A stretch of 64,000 bases of DNA from 2-01-FULL-39-10-A sp964525395 (GTDB lineage: Bacteria > Patescibacteriota > Microgenomatia > Levybacterales > UBA12049). Under the pieces are notes generated by a model. That model did not search any database. It was given only the letters and a program-made list of their open reading frames with translations, and had not been told where the DNA came from. A program made the translations under genes and the position numbers. Numbering within the stretch: position 1 is the stretch's first letter; the number at the start of each line of letters is the position of its first letter. The stretch is from NCBI GenBank assembly GCA_964525395.1, contig CAZGGU010000002.1, positions 1 through 64,000 on the forward strand. The letters are read 5' to 3'. Shown piece after piece: positions 42,877 to 51,487 of this stretch.

Positions 42877-43499
42877 TTTGCTTCAGCCGAAGGAGTAGTC
42901 GAGAGATTTAGCTCTGGTGCAATATTAACCATAAAACTCTGTTGATTTTGAGGAGCGAAATATAATATTTCTCCGACATCTTTTCCATCACTTTTTATAC
43001 CGACACCTTTAGTTAAGAAAATATCCCAAGGATAACCGTCGTTTAATTCAAATAGAGTCATGTTCGGTTTTCCATATTCTGACTTGAACTCAGAAACTGT
43101 CTTTCTATAATTCCCATAAACATTTTCAGTTGAATAAACAACTAGATTGTTTTTAACAAGAATTACATTCTGGTGGGATTCAACTGGTGTTTTATAAAAC
43201 AGGTAGGTTTTATCTGTAGTTCTTTTTATTTCATTTGCTTTGCCATTTATTTTTTGCGCCTCAGCAAAATTAGTTTTACCTGGGGTTATTTTATTAATTT
43301 GTGAGTATTCTGTTTCAAGCGCCTCTGTAGTAGAAGAATTTAGAGCTGGGGAAGGGGAGGGTGAATTATTCCCTCCTGGAACAAATGAAGTGCCGCTGAC
43401 GATTGAAATTACCAATAGAATAAAGGCAATAATTGAGAATATGCCAATTAAAAACATTGTAATTATTATTTTTTTGTCTGGTAAATCAAATCCATCCAT
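42873..43499 (-). CDS. Membrane-anchored exported protein, last gene of the T4SS-like operon
   Basis: A 208-aa protein: a short cytoplasmic start, one helix (IITMFLIGIFSIIAFILLVISIV), a Ser/Pro/Asn linker, then a beta-rich outer domain with no cysteines. I do not recognise the domain. It starts on the last base of the upstream metallopeptidase-like gene's stop codon, so the two are co-translated. It could be a surface component of the apparatus; that is inference. Confidence 0.6.
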   Translation of the reverse strand: MDGFDLPDKKIIITMFLIGIFSIIAFILLVISIVSGTSFVPGGNNSPSPSPALNSSTTEALETEYSQINKITPGKTNFAEAQKINGKANEIKRTTDKTYLFYKTPVESHQNVILVKNNLVVYSTENVYGNYRKTVSEFKSEYGKPNMTLFELNDGYPWDIFLTKGVGIKSDGKDVGEILYFAPQNQQSFMVNIAPELNLSTTPSAEAN

Positions 43500-44215
43500 T
43501 ATTTAAAAGAATATCCTCCAAATATATTATTTTTCACCCAATTTTCTCCGATAGGGCAGCTTCTGCTCCCCTGAGAAACAATTTGATCTGCCATAAATTC
43601 AGCCATACTCTCATTTGAGCCGCTTATATTTCTACCCAAGCTTCTTGCATAGGATGTGTCATATGTGTAGAAAAAATAAGGCGGAAACAATCCAGAAGCA
43701 AAAGTGTAGCAGTTTTTGTCCTTGTTGTATGCTTGAGATTCAAATTGTTGAAAAAGCCTCATGTGGCCATTTCTAATAATGTGACCAGATTCATGAACTA
43801 GTCTTGCTTTTCTCTCGCTATTGCTTGCACAGCTTAAGCTATAACTTCTCAATGTTAGCGTACTTGTTCCATCACCGTTGGATTGAACAGTTGCGGGGCA
43901 TCCTCCTTCGCCAGTTGATATAAATTCAAGTCTGGTTGGGCCTGAACTCCTCAATAATTGTTTATATTTGGGAGCAGCTGATGCTTCAAGATATATTTTA
44001 TAGACATCCTGAAGATATGCTTTAGGAGGATTCCCTTGTACTATTATGTTGAAGTCATCTCTTAAGCATTTAGCGGGATTGTCTAAGCAGGCTTGTGTGG
44101 GTTTTACTCCACTTCCAACAATAAGCCTTAAGACTGACTGATCAGCTGCGCGAGCGCTTGAAGAACTTATCAATAAAAGAAAAATTGGTAAGAAAATTAT
44201 TAAGATTTTTTTCAT
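43499..44215 (-). CDS. Secreted zincin-like metallopeptidase
   Basis: A 238-aa protein with a signal peptide cleaved near ARAAD. KARLVHESGHIIRNGH contains HExGH (HESGH), the zinc-binding helix of zincins, with Glu as the general base. Farther on, NESMAEFMADQIV can supply the third ligand (a glutamate), as in gluzincins. Six cysteines suggest disulfides. The family itself is not one I can name. Encoded between the VirB1-like fusion (4-nt overlap) and an anchored protein, it probably works outside the cell. Confidence 0.65.
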   Translation of the reverse strand: MKKILIIFLPIFLLLISSSSARAADQSVLRLIVGSGVKPTQACLDNPAKCLRDDFNIIVQGNPPKAYLQDVYKIYLEASAAPKYKQLLRSSGPTRLEFISTGEGGCPATVQSNGDGTSTLTLRSYSLSCASNSERKARLVHESGHIIRNGHMRLFQQFESQAYNKDKNCYTFASGLFPPYFFYTYDTSYARSLGRNISGSNESMAEFMADQIVSQGSRSCPIGENWVKNNIFGGYSFK

Positions 44216-46212
44216 GATTTACCCTCCTGTGCAGTACAAGCGCTACAAGATCCACTCGGAGATCTTACTTCACCTCGTCTTATTATATCCTTGCATGCGC
44301 TAGTATTTTTAAATTTATCATAGTAACAAAGACATCTGGCGGTTCCCCAATAGCTAAAGTTTTTTCCATCCCTGGCCAAGGAGTTGTTATATGACACAGC
44401 GTTTTCTACCTGTTTTTGCCAAGTCACGTCTCCGCGGTCATCAGCCTGAGTCCAAATCTTGAATGGGTTAGGGAAGCTTCTTCTCATCTGGAACTTTCCC
44501 CATGATCCCCCCGCGCCGTTTCGCCCATAACCGTTTGGCGTATTGGTCTCACATTTGGCAATCGATTTCCACATGTTTTGATTAGCCACGTTTGCCTCTG
44601 TTTGCTCAATTACTCTGTTTAATTTAGCTTCTGAATATGTGCATAACGGATCACCGAAATTGGTTGCAGAGGACTGGGGAAAATCTTTTTTAAGAGTAGT
44701 CATAATTTCCCGATATTTACCGTTGCAGGTGTTATTGCTTGGCCTAGCTGTAGCGCCTTCAAACAGTCCGCCATTTTCTCCGGAGGTGCCTCCATCATTG
44801 GTAAGTGTCACGCCACTCATGGTCAGAATCATGCTCGTGGCGCCTGTATCAGTTTGCAGGGTCCCGCTAACTGTAAATTCATAGTGTCTTTTGGTTCCAC
44901 CTGTGTTTGGCAGGCTCCACTGATAGATAAAATAGGTAGTATCTACGGGAACGCTAATTATTTTAGGTTTAGGATTGTCTGGTGTTTCAATGTTTGCGAA
45001 AAATCTATTACTGATTTGAACATTGGCCTTTAAGTTGCTTGGGTTAGTATCGAGCTTAGCGGTGTCAACATCGATGATTACTTTTACTGAAACCTTATCG
45101 CCTTTACTTCCTGCTGGGCAGTTTACTCTGCAGCCATCTGCTGTAGCAAGATAAGCCTCGCCCCCCACAAAAGTGACAGAGGTGGGTTTTTCCTGTGGAC
45201 CCGGTGGCGGCTGTGTGACTTGATCAGGGTTATTGCCACAATAGTTTGCTCCGAAAAAGTCTCCAATCGGATTATTCACTACGCTACAGCCCAGTATTAG
45301 TATAATTATTACTAGTAGAAAAATTGCAAATATTACTCCCACCACAGGTCCCCATATCTCGATTGTGGAAAGTAGTGTTCTGGCTACTGCTTTTTTGCCT
45401 TGAGACTTCAAAGTCTTTCCTAAAGCTTTTTTGGTTATTCTACCCCTTTTTCTCAGAGCTCTTCCGGCCGGCCTTGCTTTTGATGGAGCAGTGGACACTT
45501 GAGGTGTTGATTGCGGTTCTGGGAGCGGTTCTGGTATGGGTTCAGACCTTCCCCAGTCATCGAAATTGCTTGGGATGATTTCGGGATCAGGATAGTAGCC
45601 AATTTCAGATATAGACGGGGTGGTAGCGCTTGGGGTGGTGGTTGCGTTTTGTTTGGTAGCTTCTTGCGCACTGTTTTCTTGCTGAGGATTCAAGGAGACT
45701 GAAGGAACGCTTGATTCAATTTCGCCCCATTCAGATTTAAGTTGAGCTAAATCCTGCGGAGTAGTTTCAGAAATTTTTTCCCCAGCTTTTTGCATTTGGT
45801 CAAAGCGCGTCTTGGGTTGGGTGGGAGCATTTTCGATCGAAGTATTATTTGGTTTATCTTTTTTCTCTTCTGCTTCTGGTTTTTTAGGCTCAGGTTTTGG
45901 CTTTGGGGCAAAAGGCGCGTCCCATCCCGAAAGCGCATTGCTAAATACATTTCCCCCTGGAGTTTCTTTAGGCATTTCCTTAATCTCAGGTTTTTCTGGT
46001 TCAGGGGCTTGAATTCTTGATGCTAGCCAATCTTGTCGGGCAAGAAGTGTGCCCGGAATGTCTCTTATTCCTTTAGAGCGTAAAACTGCCTCAAGGTCTA
46101 CCTGGGAACCACTCAGTGCAATTTCTTTTTCTTGCGGGGTAAGTAGGCTATAAACAAGCTCAAAACGCCTAGAGTTTCTTAGTCTTTTCTCAGCTGTAGG
46201 ATCGTTTGCCAT
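44212..46212 (-). CDS. VirB1-like membrane fusion (cytoplasmic Pro-rich part, helix, Ig-like and lysozyme-like domains)
   Basis: A 666-aa protein. Residues ~1-290: cytoplasmic, with a long Pro/Glu/Gln/Lys-rich disordered part and a basic stretch (RALRKRGRITKKALGK). One helix at about 290-315 (GPVVGVIFAIFLLVIIILIL). Then a beta-rich segment with Thr/Gly-rich strands, and a C-terminal lysozyme-like domain: MWKSIAKCETNTPNGYGRNG followed by GGSWGKFQMRRSFPNPF, where the Glu in KCET is the likely catalytic residue. Its order next to VirB4 suggests the wall-cutting role of VirB1. Confidence 0.65.
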   Translation of the reverse strand: MANDPTAEKRLRNSRRFELVYSLLTPQEKEIALSGSQVDLEAVLRSKGIRDIPGTLLARQDWLASRIQAPEPEKPEIKEMPKETPGGNVFSNALSGWDAPFAPKPKPEPKKPEAEEKKDKPNNTSIENAPTQPKTRFDQMQKAGEKISETTPQDLAQLKSEWGEIESSVPSVSLNPQQENSAQEATKQNATTTPSATTPSISEIGYYPDPEIIPSNFDDWGRSEPIPEPLPEPQSTPQVSTAPSKARPAGRALRKRGRITKKALGKTLKSQGKKAVARTLLSTIEIWGPVVGVIFAIFLLVIIILILGCSVVNNPIGDFFGANYCGNNPDQVTQPPPGPQEKPTSVTFVGGEAYLATADGCRVNCPAGSKGDKVSVKVIIDVDTAKLDTNPSNLKANVQISNRFFANIETPDNPKPKIISVPVDTTYFIYQWSLPNTGGTKRHYEFTVSGTLQTDTGATSMILTMSGVTLTNDGGTSGENGGLFEGATARPSNNTCNGKYREIMTTLKKDFPQSSATNFGDPLCTYSEAKLNRVIEQTEANVANQNMWKSIAKCETNTPNGYGRNGAGGSWGKFQMRRSFPNPFKIWTQADDRGDVTWQKQVENAVSYNNSLARDGKNFSYWGTARCLCYYDKFKNTSACKDIIRRGEVRSPSGSCSACTAQEGKS

Positions 46213-46215
46213 ATG

Positions 46216-48249
46216 TTAGAAAGTTTTAGTTGCATCATTAATGTTTTGACTAGGTAGAGGTGATTCTGGCGCTGATTGAAAGCCAAAATCAACCGGAGCT
46301 GATGGTTGATGGGATGCAGGCGGAATGGGTGCAGGTTGGGTTGGGCTTGCAGCCTCAATATTCAGATTAGGGTTGGTTGTTATTTCTACTTTTTCTTCTT
46401 GGGGATGAGATTCGATGGCTGAGCCAAATTGTGATTCCAGTGTATTGTCAGGGCGCTGCTCTTGTTCTTTAAGTGCTTTTAGTTTGAGAACTTCTTCGGG
46501 ATTGGAAGTAATAAGTTCATGTTCAAATGGCGCAGCCAAAACCTTCATGGCCACATGACTTTGGCCAGCGAAGAATAATCCTTCACCGATGTTGGCAGAG
46601 AGCAAGAGTTGTTTTTCTTGTTCGGAAAGATAGAAAATATTTGATACCAAATCAATCTGCGTTGGGCTTTGTTTCAGCAGCATTTGAATAGATGAGTTTG
46701 AAAGTACAGCCTTGCCGTAATCATTGGACAAAAAGTCCTGAACATCCTGTGTTGCAGTAGTTAGAGCAAGGTAATATTTACGAGCTCGCTTAGCAATTCC
46801 GTGTACAAAAGAAGCTGAATCTTGATACTTCATTAAATACCATGCCTCATCTAAGACTAGTAGGCGTTTTTTAAGATCTTTTCTTACCTTGGTCCAAATA
46901 AAATCAAGAATGATATGCATTGCCACAGGACGTAGTTGATCTTCAAGTCCTTGCGTTGAGAAAATAGTCAAAGGATTTTTAATATCAAAGTTAGACTGCT
47001 GATTAAATATTCCAGCCATGCTGCCTTTAATAAATTTCTCAAGCCTGAGAGCCAAGTCTCTAGCAATAGGATCTTCTGTGCCAAGCAAGACCTTGTATAA
47101 ATCTTCCATAAGGGGTGGTTCTTTAGTTTGCGTTGAAGGATCAGGGGTAATTCCTTTTTGACGATAGGTTTCCACTAGCGCGCGGTCAAGAATGGCGTCA
47201 TGTTGTGCGTCAATGTCTCCCAAAACAATCCTGAGTAGGGCGTGCAGAGACAGGATTTTTAGTCCTAGTTCGTTTTCCCCCTCTTCGTATCTTCCTGAAA
47301 GATCAAAAGGATTAATCTTAATAGGTGAGGCTGGGGTAAACTCTACATATTCTCCTCCCATAGCTCGCGTAAGCTCTCCATACTCGCCTTCAGGGTCAAT
47401 AACGATAACCTCTGTACCAAACATAAACTGCCTCATGATTTCTAGCTTGATCAAATAAGATTTTCCAGATCCTGACTTTCCGAATACTACCTCATTGCCG
47501 TTCTCAAGAGAATATCGATCAAAGACTATTAATGAGCCATTGAGTTGATTAATGCCATACATGACGCCCTTATCTTGAGTAAGTGTGGCTGATGTGAAGG
47601 GAAAGGTGGATGCAAGACTGGTAGTGTCCATATTGCGCGTGAGAAGAAGCTCATCTCGCGCTAAAGGCACAGTGGATTTAAATCCCTCCTCCATCTGTAA
47701 TGTTGAAGGTTTAGCGGTCAAGAGAATTGAAGCAAGAAGGGTCTTGAGTCTTTTTCCTGCTTCTTTTAGTTCTTCTAAATCATCAGCAACGAGTGTTACA
47801 TAGAGGCTAAATTGGAAAAATCTCTCAATACCTTTGGCAAGCTCCTCTTGAACGGCAAGCGCATCTTCGAGAGAGGCTTGAACTGTGGGATCCAAAACTT
47901 TTCCATCTTCTTCTTGCTTGGAAAGCGTAGCTTCCATTTCAGCGATTTTTCTTCTTAAGTCTCCCAAAATATCTCCAGATGACTGAGGATAGCAAAACAT
48001 GGAGATGTTTAGTGATTGATCAAAATCAATTAAAGGCTCTAGCCAATTCGGCGAAACGTATCTTGGATATCCAACCACGAAAAATGTTTTAAAATATTTT
48101 TCTCCGACGCGAATGTGTCCGAAATCGACCTCTACGGATGGGGGAGCGATAATGTCAGTCACACTGTTCATTCCACGCTCGAAATGCTCAAGTGGTTTAT
48201 TCGTTTTGGTTGGCATTGGAACAACAGGAGCTTTTTTTCGTCCAAACAT
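46216..48249 (-). CDS. VirB4/TraC-type T4SS ATPase
   Basis: A 677-aa ATPase. Walker A is VFGKSGSGKSYLIK near residue 260, preceded by the linker NQLNGSLIVFDRYSLENGNEV; after it comes VIVIDPEGEYGELTRAMGG. Walker B is KRLLVLDEAWYLM, with TATQDVQDFLSN and LLKQSPTQIDLV later, all typical of VirB4. A Pro/Ser/Gln-rich tail of ~90 residues follows. VirB4 powers pilus assembly and substrate transfer. Its N-terminal partner domain seems to be encoded separately just upstream. Confidence 0.9.
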   Translation of the reverse strand: MFGRKKAPVVPMPTKTNKPLEHFERGMNSVTDIIAPPSVEVDFGHIRVGEKYFKTFFVVGYPRYVSPNWLEPLIDFDQSLNISMFCYPQSSGDILGDLRRKIAEMEATLSKQEEDGKVLDPTVQASLEDALAVQEELAKGIERFFQFSLYVTLVADDLEELKEAGKRLKTLLASILLTAKPSTLQMEEGFKSTVPLARDELLLTRNMDTTSLASTFPFTSATLTQDKGVMYGINQLNGSLIVFDRYSLENGNEVVFGKSGSGKSYLIKLEIMRQFMFGTEVIVIDPEGEYGELTRAMGGEYVEFTPASPIKINPFDLSGRYEEGENELGLKILSLHALLRIVLGDIDAQHDAILDRALVETYRQKGITPDPSTQTKEPPLMEDLYKVLLGTEDPIARDLALRLEKFIKGSMAGIFNQQSNFDIKNPLTIFSTQGLEDQLRPVAMHIILDFIWTKVRKDLKKRLLVLDEAWYLMKYQDSASFVHGIAKRARKYYLALTTATQDVQDFLSNDYGKAVLSNSSIQMLLKQSPTQIDLVSNIFYLSEQEKQLLLSANIGEGLFFAGQSHVAMKVLAAPFEHELITSNPEEVLKLKALKEQEQRPDNTLESQFGSAIESHPQEEKVEITTNPNLNIEAASPTQPAPIPPASHQPSAPVDFGFQSAPESPLPSQNINDATKTF

Positions 48250-48911
48250 TATTTATTTCCTCCCTTCACAGTTTTTGCTGATACGTATGGATTATGAATT
48301 CCGTCGGTAAGGTTAGAGCGTCCAGCTTCTTCATTGAACGATTCATAGTAAAGCTCAATTAGCTCCTCTTTCTCTAGAACTTTTGACTTAAGGCCAACGC
48401 GCTGAAGTTCTTGCATAAGAGAACGTGCTTTTGAGACAAGCATAGGCTTGGCTTCTTTAGCAAAATCTTCTTTATTTCTAATATTGGTCACTGCTCCTGC
48501 GCCCTTTTCCAGAAAAGAATAGGTAAAAACAAGATAAAATTTCTTATCAAGGACTGTTTCTTTTTGGATAAGGTTGGCTACAAAATCCTTATAGAGAAGG
48601 ATGTGTTTGGAAAGTAGGGGATTGTTCGTTTTCTTTGACTCTGCGTCTAGAAGATGAACGTAGGAGCTAATATCAAGCTTTCTGGAAACAATCAGAATCT
48701 GAATTGGGTAAGAAAGTGAATTTAGGAAAGAAGCATACGAGAGAATTTTAACTTGCTGCTCCTCAGGCGACTGCAAAGCGAAGTTGGTAGCGGTAATTTC
48801 TAGAACCATGCATGCCTGATTGCCGGGTAAAACCACTACGCTCTCGAATATGTCCTGAATTTCAATAAAGCGTTGAGTGGTTGTATTTATTTTTTGGGCA
48901 GATTTGCTCAT
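48249..48911 (-). CDS. TraC-like N-terminal domain protein of the T4SS
   Basis: A 220-aa soluble protein with a strand-helix pattern (FIEIQDIFESVVVLPGNQACMVLEI, LSYPIQILIVSRKLDI). This resembles the N-terminal region of VirB4/TraC ATPases, here as its own gene. The next gene, the VirB4 ATPase, starts on the last base of this stop (TAATG). Such split arrangements are commonly seen in Patescibacteria loci, from memory. Confidence 0.65.
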   Translation of the reverse strand: MSKSAQKINTTTQRFIEIQDIFESVVVLPGNQACMVLEITATNFALQSPEEQQVKILSYASFLNSLSYPIQILIVSRKLDISSYVHLLDAESKKTNNPLLSKHILLYKDFVANLIQKETVLDKKFYLVFTYSFLEKGAGAVTNIRNKEDFAKEAKPMLVSKARSLMQELQRVGLKSKVLEKEELIELYYESFNEEAGRSNLTDGIHNPYVSAKTVKGGNK

Positions 48912-50147
48912 TTAGTTAAAAAGCTCCCTCCTAAGCTCTTCCCTTTTATCCACCGAAGTTACTTCAATTGGCATAATTGGATGACCGGTTGCTTCGATTT
49001 GAACAATGTCGAATTTATTTTCTTCTTTAGGGTCTTCAAAGCTCAGGAAATATTTGCCATTTGAAACAGAGGTGGCTGAAGCAAATTGACCAAGGCCATT
49101 GGTTTTAAATGCTCTGACAGGATTATCTTCTTCGTCTTTTACTTCAACTAATACGTTCTGAAGTGGATTTCCTCTCGGGTCTTTTACAATTCCAGTGATA
49201 AGATTGGGCGCTTCAGGCATGCTAAGAACTCCTGCAGCCTTGGTTTGATTTGGCGCCACTTGCTTTACTCTTGGTTCCTGAGTTGCTTGAGGTGCTGGAG
49301 GGTTGGGCTGGCTCGTTGGCTGAGCAGGAATCACTGGAGGAGTTGAATGATCCTCAAGCTTAGAGTTGATCTTAAGAACCTCTCGCTCTAGTTCTTCTTT
49401 TTGACGAGTTGCTTCAGCAAGCATTTTTTCTAACTCTGCGATTTTTTGATCAGCAGCATCTTGATTTACGGCTGGAGCGGTTTGCTCAAGTGTTTTGCTT
49501 GCCTCAATTTGTTTTTCAAGAATCGCAGTTTCTGCATCTATTTTTTTCTCTGCAGCTTCCACTTTTGCCTTTTGCTCTTGGTCTAGTTGATCTTGTTGAG
49601 CTTTTTCTTGAGCGGCTCTAGCAAGCTCGTCTGCGCTTGGTTGATTAGGAGTAGGAGCTACTTGTGCTGGCGCTGGGACTGGAGCTTGAATTGGTTGGAT
49701 TTGTTGAACAGGTTGAGCTGAGATTTGATTTAATTCAATAGTTTGCATAACGGGAATATTTGGTGCTTGAACTGGCACGTGTGGCGCAGGCAAGGGGATG
49801 ACTTGGGGTATCTGCTTCTCGGAAACTGTTTGCTTCTGGGTTTTAGTGATATCTCCACCATCTTTTCCATAAATATATTTCGTGGGGGAAAGCATGGCTC
49901 TGAAAAGATTGATAAACATAGTGTCCATTGGGCGTCCGTCCACGGGAACGAAGGTAAAGATTATTCCTATAGTTACAATCACAATTGAGATTGGCCAAGA
50001 AATGATGTGAGGAATTGGCAACAGGAAAGAGATAAACCAGCCAATCAAAACGACAACTGCCAAATACACAAACTGCCTAACGGTCATAGAACCGATAAGC
50101 TTAAATTGAAAGCCTGTAATGTCTTGGGGAATTGGGTGATTCTCCAT
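48912..50147 (-). CDS. PrgI-family protein fused to coiled coil and carboxypeptidase-regulatory-like domain
   Basis: A 411-aa protein. The N-terminal ~95 residues are PrgI-like: DITGFQFKLIGSMTVRQFVYLA, then two helices, then PVDGRPMDTMF and LSPTKYIYGKDGG, the VirB3-equivalent in Gram-positive systems. Residues ~110-270 are Gln/Pro/Ala-rich with a coiled coil (EKKIDAETAILEKQIE). The C-terminal ~100 residues (LITGIVKDPRGNPLQNVLVEV … NGLGQFASATSVSNGKYFLSF) resemble a carboxypeptidase-regulatory-like beta domain. The fusion length is unusual for PrgI, which is normally ~100 aa. Confidence 0.75.
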   Translation of the reverse strand: MENHPIPQDITGFQFKLIGSMTVRQFVYLAVVVLIGWFISFLLPIPHIISWPISIVIVTIGIIFTFVPVDGRPMDTMFINLFRAMLSPTKYIYGKDGGDITKTQKQTVSEKQIPQVIPLPAPHVPVQAPNIPVMQTIELNQISAQPVQQIQPIQAPVPAPAQVAPTPNQPSADELARAAQEKAQQDQLDQEQKAKVEAAEKKIDAETAILEKQIEASKTLEQTAPAVNQDAADQKIAELEKMLAEATRQKEELEREVLKINSKLEDHSTPPVIPAQPTSQPNPPAPQATQEPRVKQVAPNQTKAAGVLSMPEAPNLITGIVKDPRGNPLQNVLVEVKDEEDNPVRAFKTNGLGQFASATSVSNGKYFLSFEDPKEENKFDIVQIEATGHPIMPIEVTSVDKREELRRELFN

Positions 50148-50186
50148 CTATTCTCTTTCCCTGCCTAATATTAACAATAGAATAAT

Positions 50187-50265
50187 ATGTGAAAAATCCC
50201 ATTTCAAGGCTATCGAAATAGATCAGGTTTAGAAGAAATTGGCCTTAAATGTGAAAAGCCATTTC
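50187..50265. repeat. Imperfect direct repeat in the PrgI-pilin gap
   Basis: A 19-nt copy at 50187-50205 and a 17-nt copy at 50249-50265 both read ATGTGAAAA…CCATTTC; the first has two extra bases. They lie in the 128-nt gap upstream of the PrgI gene. The short inverted pair AAGGC/GCCTT also lies between them. Possible operator or RNA element. Confidence 0.35.
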
Positions 50266-50275
50266 TGACTAGAAG

Positions 50276-50650
50276 TTATTGAGTGCCCCTGCCTGCTCTA
50301 AGGTTAGTCGCGTTGGTAGTTGCATTGCATGATGTAAAGCCAAATTTAGTAATGCAGCCAACTCCTGTTATGCCAGCAATAATATTTAAAACAGCGAAGG
50401 ACATAAGTATAACTATGAGACCGATTAGAGCCCAAGTGATAGTTTTTTTAGCCCCATCTGCTGCCTTAGGGTCTCCTCCAGAGGTGATATATTTTATTCC
50501 GCCAAGAATTACTAAGAAAAGTGCAATTATTCCTGCGAAGGTTAGAGCCCAAAAAATAAGGTTTTGAAATAGTACAGTTGCACAGTCTAAGGTAAGTATC
50601 TCCCCATACTTACTATCAAACGCACAAGCATTACCAGCTAATTTAAACAT
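50276..50650 (-). CDS. VirB2/TrbC-type pilin-like protein (1)
   Basis: A 124-aa protein with two hydrophobic helices separated by a short loop, GGIKYITSGGDPKAADGAKKTI, the pilin loop shared with three neighbours. No signal peptide of normal length; residues ~1-25 contain two cysteines (NACAF, LDCAT), and a late Cys pair lies in GCITKFGFTSC. Its own promoter TTGAGA-N17-TACGCT lies upstream. Likely a pilus subunit. Confidence 0.75.
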   Translation of the reverse strand: MFKLAGNACAFDSKYGEILTLDCATVLFQNLIFWALTFAGIIALFLVILGGIKYITSGGDPKAADGAKKTITWALIGLIVILMSFAVLNIIAGITGVGCITKFGFTSCNATTNATNLRAGRGTQ

Positions 50651-50656
50651 AAATTT

Positions 50657-50685
50657 AGCGTAACAAAGAGGGGATTAAATCTCAA
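50657..50685 (-). promoter_or_regulatory. Promoter of pilin 1: TTGAGA-N17-TACGCT
   Basis: Minus strand: -35 TTGAGA (50685-50680), 17-nt spacer, -10 TACGCT (50662-50657), ending 6 nt before the ATG. Confidence 0.5.
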
Positions 50686-50693
50686 GCGGAAGT

Positions 50694-51101
50694 TTAACTG
50701 TTGGTGTAATTGGTAAGTGTGGGAAGAGTTAAATTGGTTAAGTTAATTCCGAAAAAGCCAAGTAAAATGTTCAAGATAAAGAATGACAAGAACATGATTG
50801 CGAGACCGATAAGAGCTGCTACAATCATTTGTCTTGATGCATCAACCTTCTTGGAGTCTCCGCCTGACATTATCCACTGAATTCCTCCAAAAATAAGGAA
50901 GCCGAGAGCAATAATTACGCCGATTACGAAAACTACTTGGATAAGGGTAGCCACTATTCCGCTGAAATCAGAGAGAGTTAATTTACAAAGTCCGCCAAAT
51001 CCTCCACCAGGGCATACGCTAATTTTTTGTTGAGCATGTGCTTGAGGAGCGAGTGTTAAGAATGGTACCGCTGAAAGTGAAATGGCAGTTATCTTTTTCA
51101 T
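50694..51101 (-). CDS. VirB2/TrbC-type pilin-like protein (2), with signal peptide
   Basis: A 135-aa protein: signal peptide MKKITAISLSAVPFLTLAPQAHAQ, a short outer part with two cysteines (VCPGGGFGGLC), then two helices around GGIQWIMSGGDSKKVDASRQMI. Start ATG 51101 is chosen over the ORF start four codons upstream because it gives a proper signal peptide and lies 10 nt after TACGAT. VirB2-type pilins polymerise after signal cleavage. Confidence 0.8.
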   Translation of the reverse strand: MKKITAISLSAVPFLTLAPQAHAQQKISVCPGGGFGGLCKLTLSDFSGIVATLIQVVFVIGVIIALGFLIFGGIQWIMSGGDSKKVDASRQMIVAALIGLAIMFLSFFILNILLGFFGINLTNLTLPTLTNYTNS

Positions 51102-51111
51102 GTATATAAAC

Positions 51112-51140
51112 ATCGTAGAAATATTTTAAATTCTTGTCAA
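51112..51140 (-). promoter_or_regulatory. Promoter of pilin 2: TTGACA-N17-TACGAT
   Basis: Minus strand: -35 TTGACA (51140-51135), a perfect consensus, 17-nt spacer, -10 TACGAT (51117-51112). Confidence 0.6.
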
Positions 51141-51149
51141 GGGGTCAAT

Positions 51150-51485
51150 TTATGTGAGCTTTAAAAGATTGAGTCCGAAGAATCTGCCGACTACATTAAT
51201 TATGAAAAATGCTAAGAAGGTGATGATAAGGCCAATCGCTGCGAAAGTAATTTTCTTTCTGGCCCCATCTACAGCTTTCGCATCTCCACCTGATGAAATC
51301 CACTGAATCCCGCCCCACATGATGAAAAATAAGGCTGCTAAGACTGCAGCAATAAACATGTATGTAATTCCCAAGCGAATTACACCTTGAAGAGTGGGGA
51401 GACCAGACTCAGGCATGCCACCAATGGGTTTTAAATCAATTTGTTTGCCGTCACTGGGAACTTTAAGTGCTATTTCTCTAATCAT
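51150..51485 (-). CDS. VirB2/TrbC-type pilin-like protein (3)
   Basis: A 111-aa protein with a hydrophilic N-terminus of ~30 residues and two helices around GGIQWISSGGDAKAVDGARKKI, the shared pilin loop. It lacks an obvious signal peptide. It starts 2 nt after the adhesin-like gene, so it is likely translated with it. Confidence 0.75.
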   Translation of the reverse strand: MIREIALKVPSDGKQIDLKPIGGMPESGLPTLQGVIRLGITYMFIAAVLAALFFIMWGGIQWISSGGDAKAVDGARKKITFAAIGLIITFLAFFIINVVGRFFGLNLLKLT

Positions 51486-51487
51486 AT

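Noticed and set aside
45324..46020. Several plus-strand frames antisense to the VirB1-like fusion
   Set aside because: They lie over the Pro-rich low-complexity part, where reverse frames stay open by composition.
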